Origin: Cellulophaga sp. BC115SP
GTDB taxonomy: Bacteria > Bacteroidota > Bacteroidia > Cytophagales > Spirosomataceae
DNA: 42,445 nt
Reading direction: 5' to 3'
NCBI RefSeq assembly: GCF_009905545.1
Contig: NZ_JAAALB010000050.1
Span: forward strand, 1-42,445
Part shown: piece by piece, positions 7,985 through 16,022 of the stretch
Position numbering within the stretch: the stretch's first letter is position 1
How the letters are laid out: every line of letters begins with the position of its first letter
Program-made: the position numbers and the translations under genes
The notes under the pieces: model-generated
Databases searched by the model: none
What the model was told of the DNA's origin: nothing
The model's input: only the letters and a program-made list of their open reading frames with translations

Positions 7985-9436
7985 TTATTTTTTATTTTTT
8001 AGTTTCTGTGCTTCTTTTGCCATTTCAGCGGCGTATTTGGCAAAAAATATAGTACCATGTTGTTTGTTATCATCAAAGATTGCTTGAAACTTCTGAGTTC
8101 GTCCTCCTTTGCTCCAATACCTCTCAAGAGCAACCCCATGAGAGATAAAATCTTTAAAGATTTGCTTTTCTAATTCTACAATATCTTTTGTATTTTCTGC
8201 ATAGGCACGAATACCACCCCATTGACTTGGTGTAATCTTCATAAGTTCTTTTGAAGATTCAAGATTTAATGCTTTATGGATAGCCTTAGAAATAGCTAAA
8301 TCTTTATCTTTTTGTTTTTTTAGTCCGTTTAAAAACTTACCTAAATCGCTTGTAGGTTCTGGCTCTTTAGATGCTGGTTGTGTACTTTCTTCTTTATCAT
8401 CAGAATTATTATGTTCTTTGAATAGGTCAAACGTCCAGTCCCCATCACTTTCATTACCTTTCAAAAATGCAGGATTATAAATCACTCGCCCTAAACCTTC
8501 GGGTTGGTATTCGCCAACGCTGTTTATTTTGTCTTCTGGTGCAACTGCATCTTTTACATAGAAAACAGAACCTTTCAAAATACAATCCCTTTGGGTATTG
8601 GGTGTATTTCTAATACCATTCCACGGCGAATAAGCATAAGTACGGATTTGAGATTTTTTCCAACAGATTTCACCACCACTGAGTCCTAAATCTTTAGGCT
8701 TAGGTTGAAAAGTCGTTTGTCCAAATTCATTGAAAAAGCAAAGGTTACTTTCAGCATAAACGATGGTATAATTTTGTGGCGTTTCGATAGTTTTGATAAG
8801 CGTTGGATTCGCAATTGGCTGAATATCAACCTGTCCATATTGAGCCGTTTTAGATTTACCAATGCGTTTGTTGCCTATAAGAAACTTTTCTACAATTTCT
8901 TGATATTCAGCATTTTCATAACGTATCGAAAAAACATATACTTGACCAGCCTTTAAAGATTCAAAGCCAAACATTGCACCATCTTTTGAGCGTCTTTCTT
9001 CTCTTTCCTGAGCAGATTTTAAAACAAAGTTCTTTTTTGGGCTTTCCAAGATGTGACCAGATGAAGTTAAATAACCGCTTCTTTCTTGCTTTAACTGAAT
9101 ACCTTTTTCTCTGAAATTATCAAAATGGTGTTTGTCCAATAAATGATGAACCCATGTTTTTGTTTTGTCTAACTTATCTTTGAATAGTGAAAAAGGCATG
9201 GCATAACTAACCTCTGCCCCATCCAAAGAAATATGTGCATCACCAAAGGATACATCTCCAGTGTGTAAGATTTTATATGCTTTTTCTTTATGATTTATAT
9301 ATATATCATTAGCCACAATCCCCAAGAAATTACTTCCTGCGATATAGTCTAAAGTCGTCATATTTCCCTCGGTCGCCATCTTGTTGTTCAAAACAACATC
9401 ACTCAGAAGGGTACATTTATAATATTGTTCTGTCAT
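7985..9436 (-). CDS. Csx10/Cas5-like RAMP protein with helical C-terminal extension
   Basis: 483 residues. The first 340 resemble Csx10, the Cas5-group RAMP of type III-D: LLSDVVLNNK at the first strand, DYIAGSNFLGIVA, a KSKTAQYGQVDI glycine loop and YQPEGLGRVIYNPAFL near 310. An acidic low-complexity linker (about 345-360, DDKEESTQPASKEPEP) leads to a helical tail of about 120 residues with PSQWGGIRAYAEN and a lysine/alanine-rich end. The tail could be a fused small subunit (Cas11). The protein should cap the crRNA 5' tag end of the complex. Csx10 identity is fairly sure; the Cas11 fusion is inference from helix content and length. Confidence 0.75.
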   Translation of the reverse strand: MTEQYYKCTLLSDVVLNNKMATEGNMTTLDYIAGSNFLGIVANDIYINHKEKAYKILHTGDVSFGDAHISLDGAEVSYAMPFSLFKDKLDKTKTWVHHLLDKHHFDNFREKGIQLKQERSGYLTSSGHILESPKKNFVLKSAQEREERRSKDGAMFGFESLKAGQVYVFSIRYENAEYQEIVEKFLIGNKRIGKSKTAQYGQVDIQPIANPTLIKTIETPQNYTIVYAESNLCFFNEFGQTTFQPKPKDLGLSGGEICWKKSQIRTYAYSPWNGIRNTPNTQRDCILKGSVFYVKDAVAPEDKINSVGEYQPEGLGRVIYNPAFLKGNESDGDWTFDLFKEHNNSDDKEESTQPASKEPEPTSDLGKFLNGLKKQKDKDLAISKAIHKALNLESSKELMKITPSQWGGIRAYAENTKDIVELEKQIFKDFISHGVALERYWSKGGRTQKFQAIFDDNKQHGTIFFAKYAAEMAKEAQKLKNKK

Positions 9437-9439
9437 GGT

Positions 9440-9988
9440 CTAATTCGATTTAGAAGTGATTTCAAACTTACATCTACCTAATCCTCGGTTGCGGTTTACA
9501 CCTACATGCCTAACCCACTTGAGGGCTTTTTCCAGTAACTCTATCTGGTCTTCATCACGAATTCCTGAAATAGTACCCTCTAAGGTAATGGGAATACAAA
9601 CCTCCATTACTCTTAAAGAATTCTCTTTTGCCGTGCCATTCTGCCCAATTTGCGTTGAAGCAATGTTGCGATATAGGAAGTTACTGAGTTCAGAAACAAT
9701 GTCTTCTCTTTCTTCTTTTGAAAGAGTGGCATTAGAGAAAAAAGCTTTTTTATCATTGTTATCATAGGCTTCAATCCCAAAGATGACGTTTATATCATCC
9801 TTAGTACATTGGTTGACTTCTGCCATATCTTCCAAAGCCTCTTTTAATAAGCCCTTTATAGTCTTACCAGCAATGTAGGGTAAATTACGGTCATCTTTGA
9901 TAACCGTTGCATCAGCTTCAGCACCGCCCGATAAACCCGAACCGCAATGCCAATCGCTTAAAAATGTTATTTTGTAGGTCAGTTCCAT
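9440..9988 (-). CDS. Single-domain Cas7-like RAMP subunit
   Basis: 182 residues, the size of half a Csm3. The N-terminus MELTYKITFLSDWHCGSGL is a RAMP first strand, followed by GGAEADATVIKDD with D26 in the place of the Csm3 RNA-cleaving aspartate, PYIAGKTIKGLLKEAL at 37-52, and a C-terminal glycine loop RNRGLGRCKF. It should be a backbone subunit that binds crRNA and may cut target RNA every 6 nt. It lies 4 bp after the Csx10-like gene starts and 3 bp from the cas10 stop, so it is co-translated with both. Confidence 0.85.
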   Translation of the reverse strand: MELTYKITFLSDWHCGSGLSGGAEADATVIKDDRNLPYIAGKTIKGLLKEALEDMAEVNQCTKDDINVIFGIEAYDNNDKKAFFSNATLSKEEREDIVSELSNFLYRNIASTQIGQNGTAKENSLRVMEVCIPITLEGTISGIRDEDQIELLEKALKWVRHVGVNRNRGLGRCKFEITSKSN

Positions 9989-9991
9989 AGT

Positions 9992-11665
9992 TTAGTATTT
10001 TAAGGAATGAAGTTGGATTACGTCGTAGATGATGGTTTTATACTCAAGTAAAGGCTTTTTATTTTGCTCTTTATTTTTCGCTATTTGTTCTTGAGTGTAT
10101 ATGATTTCTTCAAGAGTATTTGCCAAATTCAAACGTTTATACAGACTTTCAACACCTCTACTTTTTTCCGTTTGTTCCATTCTTGTCATCATAAAATCCG
10201 CAGTAGATTTATCTTTATACAATTCTGAAATCCATTGGCGAAGTTTAGATACACACTTTGATTTGTCATTTTCAGGGGCTGCTTCTTTTGCTAACTCCTT
10301 TAACTTTTCATCAAGCATTTCTACATTTGGTTCGCCTTTATCAGGGTGAATTAAATACGGACCATAATCAAAGCTTACATTTGAAATTTTAGCCGTAAGT
10401 GTTTTTTCTGTCATATCTTCCAAACTCTCAATAAATGAGGATTGGACTTTGTAGAAAGAAATACTTGAAGGAGGAATGTTAATATTCTCATTATCAGCAT
10501 ATTTCTTAAACTTGTCTTCCTTTGAAAACTTCTTAGCTTTACCCGTAAGTAAGTCCGCTAAATGTACGCCATAATGAAAAGGATATTTTTCTTTGATATA
10601 GGCAATACCTGCACAGGCAGTAATGCCATTTTCAAAGCCTTCAACTTGGTAATCATTCTTTAAAAACTTAAACTGTGTTTTAGTTTCATTTTCAAATGCT
10701 TCTAAAAACTTAATCGTAAAATCTAAAGCTAAATCTGCGCGAATAATGACAGTGAGGTCATCCCCTCCAAGTATTACAGGACGGATGGGATAAATAAGTG
10801 TTTTATTCTTGTCCTCTTCTCCTAAATTTTTACGCAGTTTGTCCATATCAGCATTGATAACTTTATCAAACGCATCTTGAGCAGCATTTTTAGTAGCAAA
10901 ATCAAGGTTTTTAGAGAAAGTAGCAAATGCTTTTTGTACCTCTTCTTTTGTCTTCCCTTGTAACTTTTCACTAAGTTTCTGTAAAAGAATTCCCAAAGCA
11001 TTTCCATCTGCATGAATAACTGCTAACCATGCGTTTTTCCCACTTTCTGCAATCTTTTCTACATCGTGAGCAACTTCGTATTTAGATACATTTTTGTTAG
11101 ATATTTTAAAAAACAAGTTTTCTTTTTGTTGGTCATCTTTATACTGATAGTCAGGGTCAGACTTTCGACGCTTTTTATGAGTTGCTTCACAAATCTCTTC
11201 AATTCCCCCTTTGCGTTTATATCTTTCAATATAAGCCACACCACCAGCCCTTCTATCTCGTTTTAAACCCATAAAGCCTGTTTCAACAGGCATTGAAGCC
11301 TTGTTTCTTTGTGCTTTTAGTTTTGTTTCTAATTCATTAATTGCATCTGGTAAGTTTTCAGAACACTTCACTACTGCCTGAGAAATTGTAATACCAGGAG
11401 CTAAGTTGGCAATATGCTTAGGGAAATCTCTAACCACTTTTTTACAATCTTCATCAGATTGAAACAGATACTTAATATTGCCTGCTGCTTTAATTATTGT
11501 GTCATCAGAGGAAAGTTGTATTCCTTGCTTTTCACAAAAATCGTCAAACTCGTTGGTGCAAATCTGTTCAACCAACTCACTTGCACCAACAATTTCCTTG
11601 AGTTTGTTTGTTTGAAAAATAAAGCCCTGTATGCCTTGCACACTGGCTCCGTAGAGGTATGCCAT
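9992..11665 (-). CDS. cas10: Cas10, HD-less, with GGDD cyclase motif
   Basis: 557 residues. The protein opens directly in the first palm domain (GASVQGIQGFIFQTNKL, ASELVEQI), so the N-terminal HD DNase domain of larger Cas10 proteins is absent. HADGNALG at 218-225 belongs to the palm region, and LGGDDLTVII at 299-308 gives an intact GGDD active site for making cyclic oligoadenylate from ATP. A helical C-terminal domain follows. No other gene in the operon supplies an HD domain, so immunity here should act through signalling to the CARF nucleases. The layout is Cmr2-like. It is 32 bp downstream of cas6. Confidence 0.93.
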   Translation of the reverse strand: MAYLYGASVQGIQGFIFQTNKLKEIVGASELVEQICTNEFDDFCEKQGIQLSSDDTIIKAAGNIKYLFQSDEDCKKVVRDFPKHIANLAPGITISQAVVKCSENLPDAINELETKLKAQRNKASMPVETGFMGLKRDRRAGGVAYIERYKRKGGIEEICEATHKKRRKSDPDYQYKDDQQKENLFFKISNKNVSKYEVAHDVEKIAESGKNAWLAVIHADGNALGILLQKLSEKLQGKTKEEVQKAFATFSKNLDFATKNAAQDAFDKVINADMDKLRKNLGEEDKNKTLIYPIRPVILGGDDLTVIIRADLALDFTIKFLEAFENETKTQFKFLKNDYQVEGFENGITACAGIAYIKEKYPFHYGVHLADLLTGKAKKFSKEDKFKKYADNENINIPPSSISFYKVQSSFIESLEDMTEKTLTAKISNVSFDYGPYLIHPDKGEPNVEMLDEKLKELAKEAAPENDKSKCVSKLRQWISELYKDKSTADFMMTRMEQTEKSRGVESLYKRLNLANTLEEIIYTQEQIAKNKEQNKKPLLEYKTIIYDVIQLHSLKY

Positions 11666-11697
11666 AATATTTTATAGATTTTAATGTATAACTTCTG

Positions 11698-12369
11698 CTA
11701 TTTCCTCTCCCTAACCACCGTTCCAAAACCCAAACTAATTCCTTTTCCAATCCCTAAGTAGTCTGGTAAGAAAACATTTGTTTTGAAATTGATGTCGAAG
11801 GCTAGGAGGCGTTGTTCTTTGTAGGGGACAGTTCGGGTGCTTACTATGCTGTCTATACGCACCTTGACTTCTTTGTCGATAAACCATTTGATTCCTTTGG
11901 CAAAGGAGAGGATATTGCCGACCAAAACTTTTTCTAAAAAGGTAATTCGATCAATATCATTGCTGAGTTGATTATACTTTTTGTGGTTCTCTTGATTGAT
12001 GGCTAACCAGTTTTTGAGTCTATAATCAAAGGTGTTTTCCCAAACTTGCATCTGATATTGTTGCATCGAGATGCTTTTTACAGCTAATGAAACCTCTCTA
12101 TCAGAGATAGTGACTTTGCTACGGTTTTTCTCAAAAAAATGATGAACCTCATCAACGCCATAGTCGACACAGATAAGAGAAGGGGAACCTCCAATCATTT
12201 TGTATTGGATTACAGGATAGCCATACAAATAACCATCGCCAAGATGATTATGAAAATGGATATTTTCGCGACCAGCACATTTGATAACAGCTCCACGGAA
12301 GGCAGGTAATTCGAACGGTTTAATAGAGGCTTCGAATTGTATTTTTAGGTATCGAATTTTCAAACTCAT
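11698..12369 (-). CDS. cas6: Cas6 crRNA-processing endoribonuclease
   Basis: 223 residues, first gene of the operon. The N-terminal part (LKIRYLKIQFEASIKPFELPAFRGAVI, YLYGYPVIQYK) and the C-terminal part ending in LPDYLGIGKGISLGFGTVV form the two ferredoxin-like folds of Bacteroidota Cas6 (Cas6b-like N and C domains). The glycine-rich loop GIGKGISLGFGT is the usual RNA-binding signature. It would cut precursor crRNA within the repeat, although no repeat array is visible in the window. Candidate catalytic histidines (H35, H39 and H41 in the N-terminal part) cannot be singled out by eye. Confidence 0.88.
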   Translation of the reverse strand: MSLKIRYLKIQFEASIKPFELPAFRGAVIKCAGRENIHFHNHLGDGYLYGYPVIQYKMIGGSPSLICVDYGVDEVHHFFEKNRSKVTISDREVSLAVKSISMQQYQMQVWENTFDYRLKNWLAINQENHKKYNQLSNDIDRITFLEKVLVGNILSFAKGIKWFIDKEVKVRIDSIVSTRTVPYKEQRLLAFDINFKTNVFLPDYLGIGKGISLGFGTVVRERK

Positions 12370-12433
12370 ATTGGATAGGTTGTGATTGGGCGGTGAGTTA
12401 ATAATGCAAGTGCATCTCGCAATGTTTAAGATT

Positions 12434-12452
12434 TATTTGTGATCCACAAATA
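12434..12452. promoter_or_regulatory. Dyad upstream of cas6, possible operator
   Basis: Inverted repeat TATTTGTG-ATC-CACAAATA (8-bp arms, 3-bp centre) about 65 bp upstream of the cas6 start codon. It is a plausible regulator site or part of the cas promoter. I found no perfect TAnnTTTG box on the minus strand nearby. Confidence 0.4.
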
Positions 12453-12827
12453 TTGAATCAGGATTTTTTTAAAATCTTATTAAACGGTTATTGGCAAACT
12501 TCATTCCATTTCGTGCTACAAGATTATTTCTTAACCTTTGTCAATTTTTACAAAGAAACAAAAGTGTAGTGTAAGGTAATTACACTAGGCTAAAATAGCC
12601 TCTCAGATACCTTTTACTTAAAATTAAATATTAAAATAAACTTTGATATATGGTACAAGTATAATTTCCATGATTTGTTAAAGTAAATACAGCCTGAAAA
12701 TCGTAGGTTATTTGTACCAGAAAAGGAGGGAATTAATAACGAAAAAGTAATTATCACAGCCCCTTATGACGGATGATAGATGAGATTGATAGTGGAAAAT
12801 TACAGAGTATTTAAACGCTGATTTATA

Positions 12828-12870
12828 CTATAGAAAAAGCTGACCTGAAAATGGTCAGCTTTTTCTATAG
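12828..12870. terminator. Bidirectional intrinsic terminator
   Basis: Perfect 18-bp inverted repeat (12828-12845 and 12853-12870) with a 7-nt loop. The arms contain AAAAAGCTGACC and its complement, so a T-run follows the GC-rich stem in both directions. It lies 20 bp beyond the adh stop codon. Confidence 0.9.
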
Positions 12871-12889
12871 ACAATAATGAATTTGAATG

Positions 12890-14053
12890 TTAAGCTATTA
12901 CTTCTTCTGCATAAACAACACCTTCGTAGCAAGCATTATATATTGCTTTTAACTCATCTAATGACGGAACTCTTGGATTGAAACCTGTGCAAGGATCTAC
13001 CAATGCGTTGTTAGCAATATAGTCTAAGTTTCTCTCCCAGTCTTCTTTTGAAATGCCGAAATCTTTGATAGCAGATTGATTATTTACATCTGAACGTAGA
13101 GTTTCAATTGCCTGAGCCAAATCTTCCGCAGTTTCTTTGCCCAAAACTCTTGCTAATGCTGGGTAACGGTCTGTGGCAAATGCGTTATAACGAATTACAT
13201 TTGGAAGGAAAATCGCATTAGATGCCCCGTGAGGAATACCATACAAAGCACCTACTTGGTGAGATAATGAGTGAACAATTCCTAACCATGCATTATTGAA
13301 AGCCAAACCTGCCATAAATGAGGCATCATGCATATTTTGACGAGCCGTAATGTTATCAGGATTTACAACTGCTTCTTTCAAGTTGTCGAAAACAATCTCT
13401 AATCCCCCTTTCGAAAGTGCATCTGCAATATTGTTATCGATGTTAGAAACAAACGCTTCTACACAGTGTGTTAGAGCATCAAGCCCAGTGTTAGAAGTAA
13501 CGTGAGCTGGCATTGATGCACAGATTTCACCGTCAACAATCGCGATATCAGGAGTCAATTCGTAGGAAACGATTGGATATTTTACACCTTTTTCTCTGTC
13601 AGTAATTACAGCAAGTCCTGTCGTTTCTGTTCCAGTTCCGCTTGTAGAGGGGATGGCAATGAATTTTGCCTTGTTTCTAAGAACGGGTACCGTGAAAGGC
13701 TTAGTCATTGCGTCGAAGTCAGCATTCGGATATTCATAAAACACCCACATGATTTTTGCAGCATCGATTGCCGAACATCCCCCCAAACCAATAATCCAAT
13801 CTGGTTGGAATGCTGCCATAATATCAGCACCTTTAAAGCAAGTTGCAGAAGATGGATCTTCTTCTACTCCTTCAAATACTTGCGTTTGAATGCCTGCTTC
13901 AGCCAGGTACTCAATTGCTTTGTCTAATGTTCCACTCTTTCTCATAGAGCTTCCACCAGTTACTATTACGGCTTTAGAGCCTTTAATGCTTTTTAATTCT
14001 CCGAGAGTTCCAGCACCGTGAAAAACTTCACCTGCGATAAATAATTTGCTCAT
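12890..14053 (-). CDS. Iron-containing alcohol dehydrogenase
   Basis: 387 residues from the ATG at 14053 (MSKLFIAGEV); an upstream in-frame ATG exists but 14053 has a purine-rich leader and fits the family start. NAD(P) is bound by GGCSAIDAAK (91-100). The metal ligands of group III alcohol dehydrogenases are all present: D192 and H196 in GLDALTHCVEAF, H261 in IVHSLSHQ and H275 in GIPHGASNA. It resembles the AdhB/YiaY/1,3-propanediol dehydrogenase group; the substrate is unknown. It has its own TAATTTTG promoter box at 14077-14084 and a strong terminator, and follows an AraC regulator gene that probably controls it. Confidence 0.92.
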   Translation of the reverse strand: MSKLFIAGEVFHGAGTLGELKSIKGSKAVIVTGGSSMRKSGTLDKAIEYLAEAGIQTQVFEGVEEDPSSATCFKGADIMAAFQPDWIIGLGGCSAIDAAKIMWVFYEYPNADFDAMTKPFTVPVLRNKAKFIAIPSTSGTGTETTGLAVITDREKGVKYPIVSYELTPDIAIVDGEICASMPAHVTSNTGLDALTHCVEAFVSNIDNNIADALSKGGLEIVFDNLKEAVVNPDNITARQNMHDASFMAGLAFNNAWLGIVHSLSHQVGALYGIPHGASNAIFLPNVIRYNAFATDRYPALARVLGKETAEDLAQAIETLRSDVNNQSAIKDFGISKEDWERNLDYIANNALVDPCTGFNPRVPSLDELKAIYNACYEGVVYAEEVIA

Positions 14054-14076
14054 TTTTTTCTGATTTTTTGATGAGA

Positions 14077-14084
14077 CAAAATTA
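14077..14084 (-). promoter_or_regulatory. -7 promoter box for the alcohol dehydrogenase
   Basis: Minus-strand TAATTTTG, a perfect match to the Bacteroidota -7 element TAnnTTTG, placed 24 bp before the chosen ATG and inside the gap after the AraC gene. Confidence 0.55.
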
Positions 14085-14120
14085 CTTAGACGTGAGAGTA
14101 ACAATGTTATACAAACAAGA

Positions 14121-14996
14121 CTATGCGTTATACATTTGCGCCAGTTCCTGCTGAAGTTCAGTTGGTGTTTCTTTTAATTTTGCTTTTACGAATTTATTAA
14201 GTGCAGAAGGGGAGTTAAAACCTAAATCAAAGGCAATTTCTTTATGGGTTAGATCTGAAAAAATCAATTGTCGCTTAATTTCAATTAAAATTCTCTTATG
14301 AATTGCCTGAATTGCTGTTTCACCACAATGTTTTTTGGTAATGGCATTCAACTTTTTAGGAGTAATTGCTAGCTCTTCAGAATAGTATTGTACAGTTCTA
14401 TGTTGTTTATAATGCTCATTTAAGAGCTTTTTAAATCTTACATAGATGGGCTTATCTACAGTTTCATGCTGTAAAATAGGGTGCAAGCCATGAACTGACT
14501 CAATCAATCCAAGTAGAAAAATTTTAATATGGAATCTAGCTTGTTCTTTTTTAATTAGACTTGGTTTTTCGTAAATACTTTTAATAAGCTTTACCAAATG
14601 AAGACTTTGTTCAAAATCTTCTTTGGGTAAAAAAGTACAATTAAGCTGAGTCGAAAGATTCACATTATAGGTACTTAATTCATTTTTAAGAATATCTGAA
14701 CAGAATAATATTTCTTCGAAAAGGATGATTTTTCCTTTTAAATCACTACTTAGATCTGAAATAAAATGAACCTGATCAGGGAAAACAACGGCTATTTTTC
14801 CTGCTTTTAGGTAATGTAATTTCTCTTCAATATGTAGCTGCAATGTTCCAGTCTCGATAACCAAAATAATAAAGTGATCTTTTTTATGAGGTTCCAAATA
14901 TGTTTGCTGTGTACATTCAACTAAATCAAAAACTCTGAATGATAAATTTCTATCTTCAGGTTTCAGAATATATTTCTTTATTTCTAACTTATTCAT
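14121..14996 (-). CDS. AraC-family transcriptional regulator
   Basis: 291 residues. The N-terminal half is a cupin-like sensor domain (HFIILVIETGTLQLHIEEKLHYLKAGKIAVVFPDQVHFI). The C-terminal 100 residues carry the two AraC helix-turn-helix motifs: VQYYSEELAITPKKLNAITKK and THKEIAFDLGFNSPSALNKFVKAK, the latter with the usual IAxxLGFxSxxxxxxxF pattern. It precedes the alcohol dehydrogenase on the same strand with a 67-bp gap and is its likely regulator. The inducer is unknown. Confidence 0.9.
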   Translation of the reverse strand: MNKLEIKKYILKPEDRNLSFRVFDLVECTQQTYLEPHKKDHFIILVIETGTLQLHIEEKLHYLKAGKIAVVFPDQVHFISDLSSDLKGKIILFEEILFCSDILKNELSTYNVNLSTQLNCTFLPKEDFEQSLHLVKLIKSIYEKPSLIKKEQARFHIKIFLLGLIESVHGLHPILQHETVDKPIYVRFKKLLNEHYKQHRTVQYYSEELAITPKKLNAITKKHCGETAIQAIHKRILIEIKRQLIFSDLTHKEIAFDLGFNSPSALNKFVKAKLKETPTELQQELAQMYNA

Positions 14997-15041
14997 TTCT
15001 ATTATTTATCCTGTGAAATATCACTTCAATCCTTAAGAATA

Positions 15042-15049
15042 CAAAAGTA
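15042..15049 (-). promoter_or_regulatory. -7 promoter box for the AraC regulator
   Basis: Minus-strand TACTTTTG (TAnnTTTG) 46 bp upstream of the start codon at 14996, a normal leader length. Confidence 0.5.
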
Positions 15050-15079
15050 ATTAGTATTAAAGATTTGATTATAGAAGGT

Positions 15080-15908
15080 CTAAACGTTACTAAGAAAATC
15101 TTTGAATGCTGTACTCAAGATCTCCAACCCTCACCCGAACAACTTTCAGGAACAAGCTATATTGATTCTTATAAAATGCTTCCGCTGTTGATATGGATAT
15201 TGTACTTTTCGAAAAGTTCGTCAGTAATTTCTTCAGTATCTTTTTTAATGATGGAGCAATCAACCCATATTAAGATAAGTTACTTTCAATTTTATGACTT
15301 CTAAATCTGGCAAATATTATTGAAAATAATCATTCAAAACATGTAATTTTCATAAAGATAAACTTTCAGTTATTCTAGCCATTCTTCGCCTTCATTATAA
15401 GCTAAAATTCTCGCTTCTATTGCAAAAGGGTATATTTCGCAGACTTCTTTATAATATAAGTGACCGATTTTGTAAAAACTTATCGCAGATTGATATAAAA
15501 GGAATATGTTTATTTCCTGAATAGACAAGGTCACAGTGAATCTCATTGGAGATTATTACAACGTTGCTTTTAAACATCTTTCACTAATTTGTCGCAATTA
15601 GTCTTCCACTCACACCACTGGATTATGCAGGCTGCCAAGCAAAAGAAGTTTGTTTAGCTTTGAGCTTTTTTTCTAAATCTGAATAATCATACTCGACAAG
15701 TACCAGAAAATGAGATTCGCTTTAAAAGTAATTTGTTGATAAGGGTTTTAGCGGATACAGATACAACCCAATCTTGACCACCTTCTACAAATAGACGGTT
15801 GCAAATAGTTTTGCTTACCGCAATGTGTATGACCATTCTTTTTATTGTTGTACTACCATAATTACTACAGTTTATATTACCTTTTTTATAACAAAAAAAA
15901 TAAAGCAT
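15080..15908 (-). pseudogene. Decayed MalY/PatB-type aminotransferase
   Basis: Reading the minus strand through frameshifts and stops recovers ordered blocks of a PLP fold-type I aminotransferase of the MalY/PatB (cystathionine beta-lyase-like) group: IHIAVSKTICNRLFVEGGQ, then YSDLEKKLKAKQ, HNPV, LRQISERCLK, IISNEIHCDLVYSGNKHIPF, ARILAYNEGEEWLE, PDLEVIKLKVTYL, WVDCSIIKKDTEEITDEL and INSGS. These match the family order, including the HNPxG and SDEIHxDL motifs. The lysine block between HIPF and AYNEG is scrambled. At least three stops and several frameshifts are present, for example one extra base near 15271, and the first 110 or so residues are gone. No intact copy is in the window. Confidence 0.8.
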
Positions 15909-15963
15909 TACATTTACAGGACTACCAAGGTTTTTAATAGGGCTAGATAATATGAAAACAAAA

Positions 15964-16002
15964 AGCTAGGCTTCAATATTTGCAACTAATTGAAGCTTAG
16001 CT
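15964..16002 (-). terminator. Intrinsic terminator after egtB
   Basis: Inverted repeat 15964-15977 / 15989-16002 (14-bp arms, one G-T mismatch, 11-nt loop). On the minus strand it is followed by TTTTTGTTTT, so it ends the operon 20 bp beyond the EgtB stop codon. Confidence 0.8.
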
Positions 16003-16022
16003 AGAAAAGTACTTACTCTAAC

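Larger units (their letters stand above)
12370..12889. other. 520-bp intergenic region between the cas operon and adh
   Basis: No open reading frame of substance, no CRISPR-type repeats and no recognisable protein remnants on either strand. It contains the dyad at 12434-12452, two adjacent small hairpins at 12567-12601 (arms TAGTGTAA/TTACACTA and AGGCTA/TAGCCT), a widely spaced 8-bp inverted repeat TGGTACAA/TTGTACCA at 12651 and 12712, and the terminator at 12828-12870. Confidence 0.7.

Noticed and set aside
9992-11665. HD nuclease domain in Cas10
   Set aside because: The protein begins directly with the palm domain and no HD pair is found in the first 200 residues.
12370-12889. CRISPR array upstream of cas6
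   Set aside because: No unit of 25-40 bp repeats; only isolated small inverted repeats are present.
15065-15304. Plus-strand 79-residue open frame
   Set aside because: It is antisense to the aminotransferase relic and shows no domain-like pattern.
15687-15908. Independent 73-residue gene
   Set aside because: Its sequence continues as the broken aminotransferase in other frames (IHIAVSKTICN, then YSDLEKKL), so it is part of the pseudogene.
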